A DNA stretch of 8,389 nt, from the NCBI GenBank assembly GCA_019307165.1, contig JAFDKD010000157.1:1-8389 (forward strand), in the 5' to 3' direction. This DNA comes from Deltaproteobacteria bacterium. GTDB taxonomy: Bacteria > Desulfobacterota > DSM-4660 > Desulfatiglandales > Desulfatiglandaceae. The notes under the pieces are model-generated. The model worked only from the letters and a program-made list of their open reading frames with translations. It made no database searches and was not told where the DNA came from. Below are positions 5,454 to 8,389 of the stretch, in pieces. Within the stretch, counting starts at the first letter, position 1. The number at the start of each line of letters is the position of its first letter. The translations under genes and the position numbers were made by a program.

Positions 5454-5981
5454 ATGGAGAAAACGGACTTGGAGCGACGTCTTCTCATCACAAGGCAGGC
5501 GATCAACCAACGCGTAAAGGAAATAGCGCTGGAAATTTCATCCGACTATAAAGGGAAAGAGCCCGTTTTGATAGGCGTTTTAAACGGCGTTGTATTCTTC
5601 TTTGCCGATCTGGCCAGGGAGCTTTCTATTCCCATGACCCTTGATTTTGTGCGGGCCGCAAGTTATGGCTCTGAAATGATCAGCAGCGGCACGGTCAGAT
5701 TGACAAAAGACGTGGAGATTCCGATCGAAGGAAAGCCGGTCATACTGATTGAAGACATCATCGATACGGGATTAACCCTCGATCACGTTGTGGGCCTGCT
5801 CCGTGAGAGAAATCCGGAAAGCGTCAAGATATGTACCTTGATTGACAAGCCCGAACGGCGGGAAAAGACCGTTTCGATCGATTACTGTGGTTTTAAGATC
5901 GAGAAGGGTTATTTGGTGGGTTATGGCCTTGATCAAAACCAAAAATACAGAAATTTGCCGGATATTTATATTTTGGAATGA
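5454..5981 (+). CDS. hpt: Hypoxanthine phosphoribosyltransferase
   Basis: This purine salvage enzyme joins hypoxanthine (and often guanine) to PRPP, making IMP or GMP and pyrophosphate in the cytoplasm. At 175 residues it has the normal length for bacterial Hpt. Early residues show ISSDYKGKEPVLIGVLNGV with the substrate loop LNGVVFFFADL. The PRPP-binding motif is VILIEDIIDTGLTL, including the E-D acid pair and the DTG loop. The hood region near FVRAASYGSE and the C-terminal base-binding part (FKIEKGYLVGYGLDQNQKYRNLPDIYIL) are also typical. ATG 5454 is chosen because MEKTDLERR is where homologues begin. A TTG at 5412 would add 14 unconserved residues. The ribosome site is weak (GTGGAA). The downstream zinc-ribbon gene begins 32 bases after the stop, or overlaps it if its earlier ATG is used, so the two form an operon. 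Confidence 0.96.
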   Translation: MEKTDLERRLLITRQAINQRVKEIALEISSDYKGKEPVLIGVLNGVVFFFADLARELSIPMTLDFVRAASYGSEMISSGTVRLTKDVEIPIEGKPVILIEDIIDTGLTLDHVVGLLRERNPESVKICTLIDKPERREKTVSIDYCGFKIEKGYLVGYGLDQNQKYRNLPDIYILE

Positions 5982-6013
5982 CGATAGCCCGCAAGACGGG
6001 ACAGGAGGATCGC

Positions 6014-7009
6014 ATGGAAATCGGGTGTGAACAATGCGGGACCAGGTTTGATCTGGACGAATCCCTGATTAAAGAAGAGGGATCAAAAGTCAGGTGTTCT
6101 GTCTGCAAACATGTCTTCACGGCGTATCCCCCTGAGGAGGCGATCGAGATTGAAGCGACGGCTGAGGAGGACGGAATCCCCGGTTCTGAAGAGGAGACGG
6201 GCCCGTTGCCGGATATCCCAGGCGAGGCCAATTTGAAAGAGATTTTTCCGGATGATGGATTTACGGAAGCGAAAGGCCCCTCGACCGAAACGGGAACTCA
6301 GGAGGAAATTAACTTTGATCGGCTGCTTGAAGAGGCGCGGCGGGGTATTGATGAAGAAAGCCCCGTTTCCGATGAAGAGGAGAAACCTGCGGCGGAGACG
6401 GAAAAAGTGCCGGAGACCTATCAAGAGGTGGACGATCGGGATCGTGATGCAGTTCCCCGGGCCGTCGAGGAGATCGAAGACGAGGCCGCGCCGGAAAGCC
6501 CTCGAAAGAAGTCCCGAATTCCGATTGTATTGCTGATTATTATTCTGCTGCTGGGTGGCGCCGCGGCAGCTTATTACTACTTCAAGCCGGCGGAGAAAAT
6601 AGAGGCGCCGGATGCCGGAGTTCGCCGACTTTCATTTGAAGCCGTGAGCAGTACTTTTGTGGATTCCAGGGAAGCGGGACTCCTGTTCGTCATTCGAGGA
6701 AAAATCAAAAACAACTACCCGCAAAATCGGAGCCGCATGCGGGTGAAGGCGAGCGTTCTGGATGACAGGGGCCGAATCGTAAAACGACAGATGGCTTATG
6801 CCGGAAATACTTACAAGGAAGAGGAGATCAAGGTGCTGCCTCTCCCGGAAATCACCAAAGCCATGAGCAACCCGAACGGAATGGCGGGACAAAACCTGAA
6901 TCTGGCCCCGGGCGCATCCGTAAACTTCATGATCGTTTTCGACCATTTTCCGGATAATCTGAGCGAGTTCACGGTGGAGGCGGTATCGTCATCGCCGGCA
7001 GAACAATAA
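6014..7009 (+). CDS. Zinc-ribbon (MJ0042-type) single-TM protein with DUF3426-like C-terminal domain
   Basis: This is a 331-residue inner-membrane protein of unknown function, of a type found in many Proteobacteria. Residues 1-36 are a zinc ribbon with two CxxC knuckles: C5/C8 (CEQCGTRF) and C28/C31 (VRCSVCKHVF). A very acidic, probably disordered linker covers about 40-160. A membrane helix follows at 169-191 (IPIVLLIIILLLGGAAAAYYYF) after a basic KKSR, which places the zinc ribbon in the cytoplasm. The outer domain (about 205-325) has LLFVIRGKIKNNYPQNRS, a RGRIVKRQMAYAGNTY stretch and APGASVNFMIVFDHFP, which fits the DUF3426 beta-sandwich. ATG 6014 is preferred because AGGAGG precedes it at good distance; ATG 5978, overlapping the hpt stop, would add 12 residues. 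It is co-transcribed with hpt. The membrane topology is inference. Confidence 0.9.
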   Translation: MEIGCEQCGTRFDLDESLIKEEGSKVRCSVCKHVFTAYPPEEAIEIEATAEEDGIPGSEEETGPLPDIPGEANLKEIFPDDGFTEAKGPSTETGTQEEINFDRLLEEARRGIDEESPVSDEEEKPAAETEKVPETYQEVDDRDRDAVPRAVEEIEDEAAPESPRKKSRIPIVLLIIILLLGGAAAAYYYFKPAEKIEAPDAGVRRLSFEAVSSTFVDSREAGLLFVIRGKIKNNYPQNRSRMRVKASVLDDRGRIVKRQMAYAGNTYKEEEIKVLPLPEITKAMSNPNGMAGQNLNLAPGASVNFMIVFDHFPDNLSEFTVEAVSSSPAEQ

Positions 7010-7011
7010 GG

Positions 7012-7198
7012 GAGACGGTAAGAGACGGTGGGACGGTCGGACAGGAAGACGGTGAGACGGTGAGGCGGTCGGACGGTAAGACGGTGAGGCGGTGAGGCGG
7101 TCGGACAGTGGGACGGTCGGACGGTGGGACAGTAAGACAGTGGGACGGTGAGACGGTGGGACAGTGGGACAGTCGGGGGAGTTGAACGGTGGGTCAGT
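7012..7198. repeat. Tandem array of an 8-base repeat, (G/C/A)(G/A)G(A/G)C(G/A)GT
   Basis: From 7022 to 7173 there are 19 head-to-tail 8-base units in unbroken phase, for example GAGACGGT, GGGACGGT, CGGACGGT, GAGGCGGT and GGGACAGT; one unit (7038-7045) has changed its last base. One more unit at 7012 is offset by two bases and degenerate units continue to about 7198. The array begins right after the stop codon of the zinc-ribbon gene. Purines are strongly enriched on the plus strand. Units mix in no fixed order. It is not a CRISPR: there are no spacers. Confidence 0.85.
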
Positions 7199-7249
7199 CC
7201 GATTGGGTGTCCCGCCGGGATCGGCAGATCTTTGCCGGAGGTTGTCCGA

Positions 7250-8068
7250 TCAGGTCGGGCGGTCTCGTTTTTTGAAAATGTCTTGCGCTTTCCGAAGGGC
7301 AGGCAGATCGTCCACACCCATGACTTCGTCTTCGTTTTCAACCGTGACATATCCCACGGTCAAACCTTCCCCGGACAAGTAGGCCACAAGATCGGTGATA
7401 AAAAACTCCTCCACGATTTTCGGGCGGCCGTTGATTTGCTTTGTTACCCTGTGTGGATGGGCCTCGAGCGCCGTCATACATTGGCGCATCACCTCCTTGC
7501 GGGCGGCGTAAATCCCTGAATTGCAGGTATGGACCCTGTTGCGCCATTCCTCCGAATATTCCCGCCAGTAGGCCCATTCCGTGATTTTAACGACCCTGTC
7601 TCCTTGAATTTCGAGGACGCCGTACTGCTTTTTGGATTCAGGGCGAAACCCAAGGACAACGAAGGGGTGCTCCCCCAGTCGGCCTGTCAGCGTGTCATAT
7701 GTGGTACGTCTGACCAGAGGGACATCTCCCATTGTAACGATGAGATAAGAAAAGTCCGTCATTTCAATAAATTGCCGGGCCGCCAGCAACGCTCCACCCG
7801 TCCCGTTCAATATGGGCTGGCGGCAATAGGCGCAATCGAAATCCCGGGTGGCGGCCATGACATCGTCCTTTTTGTGATGGACCACCGCGGCTTTGGGGCC
7901 CGGAGGAAGTTCGGACAGGATATGGCACAGCATCGGGCGGTCCCCTTGAAGCGGAGAAGCGCCGGCAGGGATCAGCGGCAGGAGGGTCTTGTTCCCCTGG
8001 TATCCGGTCATTCGACTGCCCCTGCCGGCGGCAAGGACAATCGAAGCTGTGGTAAAATCAGTGTGCAC
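7250..8068 (-). CDS. GlmU-like nucleotidyltransferase (sugar-phosphate NTP transferase), single domain
   Basis: This 272-residue enzyme probably couples a sugar phosphate to a nucleoside triphosphate, giving an NDP-sugar and pyrophosphate. The fold follows the uridyltransferase half of GlmU: LAAGRGSRM (12-20) is the nucleotide-binding loop, NKTLLPL carries the likely catalytic lysine, and NGTGGALLAA, IVTMGDVPLV, YGVLEIQGDRVVKITE, NSGIYAA and EEFFITDLVAYLSGEG match GlmU segments in order. The left-handed beta-helix acetyltransferase domain is missing, since the gene stops soon after the first domain. The substrate is therefore open: GlcNAc-1-phosphate or another sugar phosphate. The start is GTG at 8068, with an in-frame stop 15 bases upstream leaving no earlier choice and AAAAGG as ribosome site. 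It converges on the hpt operon, with the 8-base array between. Confidence 0.88.
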   Translation of the reverse strand: MHTDFTTASIVLAAGRGSRMTGYQGNKTLLPLIPAGASPLQGDRPMLCHILSELPPGPKAAVVHHKKDDVMAATRDFDCAYCRQPILNGTGGALLAARQFIEMTDFSYLIVTMGDVPLVRRTTYDTLTGRLGEHPFVVLGFRPESKKQYGVLEIQGDRVVKITEWAYWREYSEEWRNRVHTCNSGIYAARKEVMRQCMTALEAHPHRVTKQINGRPKIVEEFFITDLVAYLSGEGLTVGYVTVENEDEVMGVDDLPALRKAQDIFKKRDRPT

Positions 8069-8389
8069 GAGACGGCCTTTTCAGCTGAAGGTGATAACGC
8101 GGATCCGTATTATGTAACAAAGCACTTTTCTTCAATCAAGTTTTCTCGCCCACCCGATCAAATATCAACGGGGTATTGTTTGAAATTGTCTTAGCGGAAT
8201 TGACCCTGCATCTCTCTTGTCGTGCGGGGCGGTGTATGCTATTACCTGAATATTGCAAAATCCCCCCCGGCCCCCCTTTACAAAGGCTCTTCCGGGTTTT
8301 CAGTGGGTGAATATTGCGTTAACAACCGCTCGTGCTTGTGCGCCGTTTTCTGGCCTGGTCAGCGAAGCGGTGGTCGTGGTCGTTGTCGT
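8069..8389. other. Gene-free right end of the window
   Basis: No gene was recognised here. It holds the candidate promoter at 8111-8139, a motif at 8244-8257 (CCTGAATATTGCAA) related to half of the palindrome at 2242-2263, a very C-rich run at 8261-8277, a second TGAATATTGC at 8308-8317, and low-complexity GGTCGT/TGTCGT triplets at the edge (8371-8389). The closely spaced motifs suggest the start of a dispersed repeat running past the window. Confidence 0.5.
8111..8139 (-). promoter_or_regulatory. Candidate promoter of the GlmU-like gene
   Basis: On the minus strand TTGATT (8139-8134) and TACATA (8116-8111) are 17 bases apart. The -35 matches 4 of 6 and the -10 also 4 of 6, in the most AT-rich part of this gap and some 43 bases before the GTG start. 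Confidence 0.4.

Noticed and set aside
7012..7198. CRISPR array
   Set aside because: Units are 8 bases long and contiguous, with no spacers and no cas genes nearby.
7222..7237. Terminator hairpin CGGCA-GATCTT-TGCCG between the converging genes
   Set aside because: Only five pairs and no T-run on either strand; too weak to call.
6811..7350. 179-codon minus-strand frame with Pro/Thr/Ser/His-rich periodic sequence
   Set aside because: The periodic peptide is just the translation of the 8-base tandem array, with overlap into two real genes on either side.
7529..8194. 221-codon plus-strand frame over the GlmU-like gene
   Set aside because: It is the complement of a well-supported enzyme gene and has no domain.

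Overview
The window looks like the chromosome of an anaerobic member of the Desulfobacterota (old Deltaproteobacteria), probably a sulfate reducer or close relative. This is inferred from a Rex-type NADH/NAD+ sensor, a gene that only makes sense with an in-frame UGA read as selenocysteine, a PAS-GAF histidine kinase with a cysteine-rich insert, and intergenic arrays of short repeats. No tRNA, rRNA, CRISPR array, transposase or phage gene was seen.

Left part (1-2000, all minus strand): the start of ribonuclease HI (rnhA, running off the left edge), an exported DUF1573-family protein, and rex. The DUF1573 gene has an in-frame TGA at 1032-1034. Reading through it joins a signal peptide and half a DUF1573 domain to the other half, giving a 344-residue protein with a U-G-C motif where the family normally has C-G-C. 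This is the most interesting item in the window. Each of the three genes is preceded by a copy of the same intergenic element, CTGGA(A/T)AC, 18-20 bases, then CATTTANGGATGGG. Rex lacks about 20 residues of its NAD-binding fold.

Middle (2001-4943): a roughly 350-base divergent intergenic region holds one repeat copy and a plausible promoter abutting a perfect 22-base palindrome. It is followed by a soluble PAS-GAF histidine kinase with a five-cysteine insert near the end of its ATPase domain, then a 160-residue protein of unknown function and a strong hairpin terminator.

Right part (4944-8389): a gene-free stretch of about 500 bases holds GGTTAAGG-type repeats, a long imperfect hairpin and a near-consensus sigma-70 promoter with a roughly 100-base leader. 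This promoter drives hpt (hypoxanthine phosphoribosyltransferase) and, close behind it, a zinc-ribbon/single-TM/DUF3426-like membrane protein. A 19-unit tandem array of an 8-base repeat separates that operon from a converging GlmU-like nucleotidyltransferase on the minus strand. The last 320 bases are gene-free and hold the promoter of the nucleotidyltransferase gene and repeat-like sequence.

The genes do not form one obvious pathway. Redox is the nearest thing to a common theme on the left: Rex, a putative selenium-sulfur motif in the periplasm, and a kinase with a possible metal or redox-sensing cysteine cluster.
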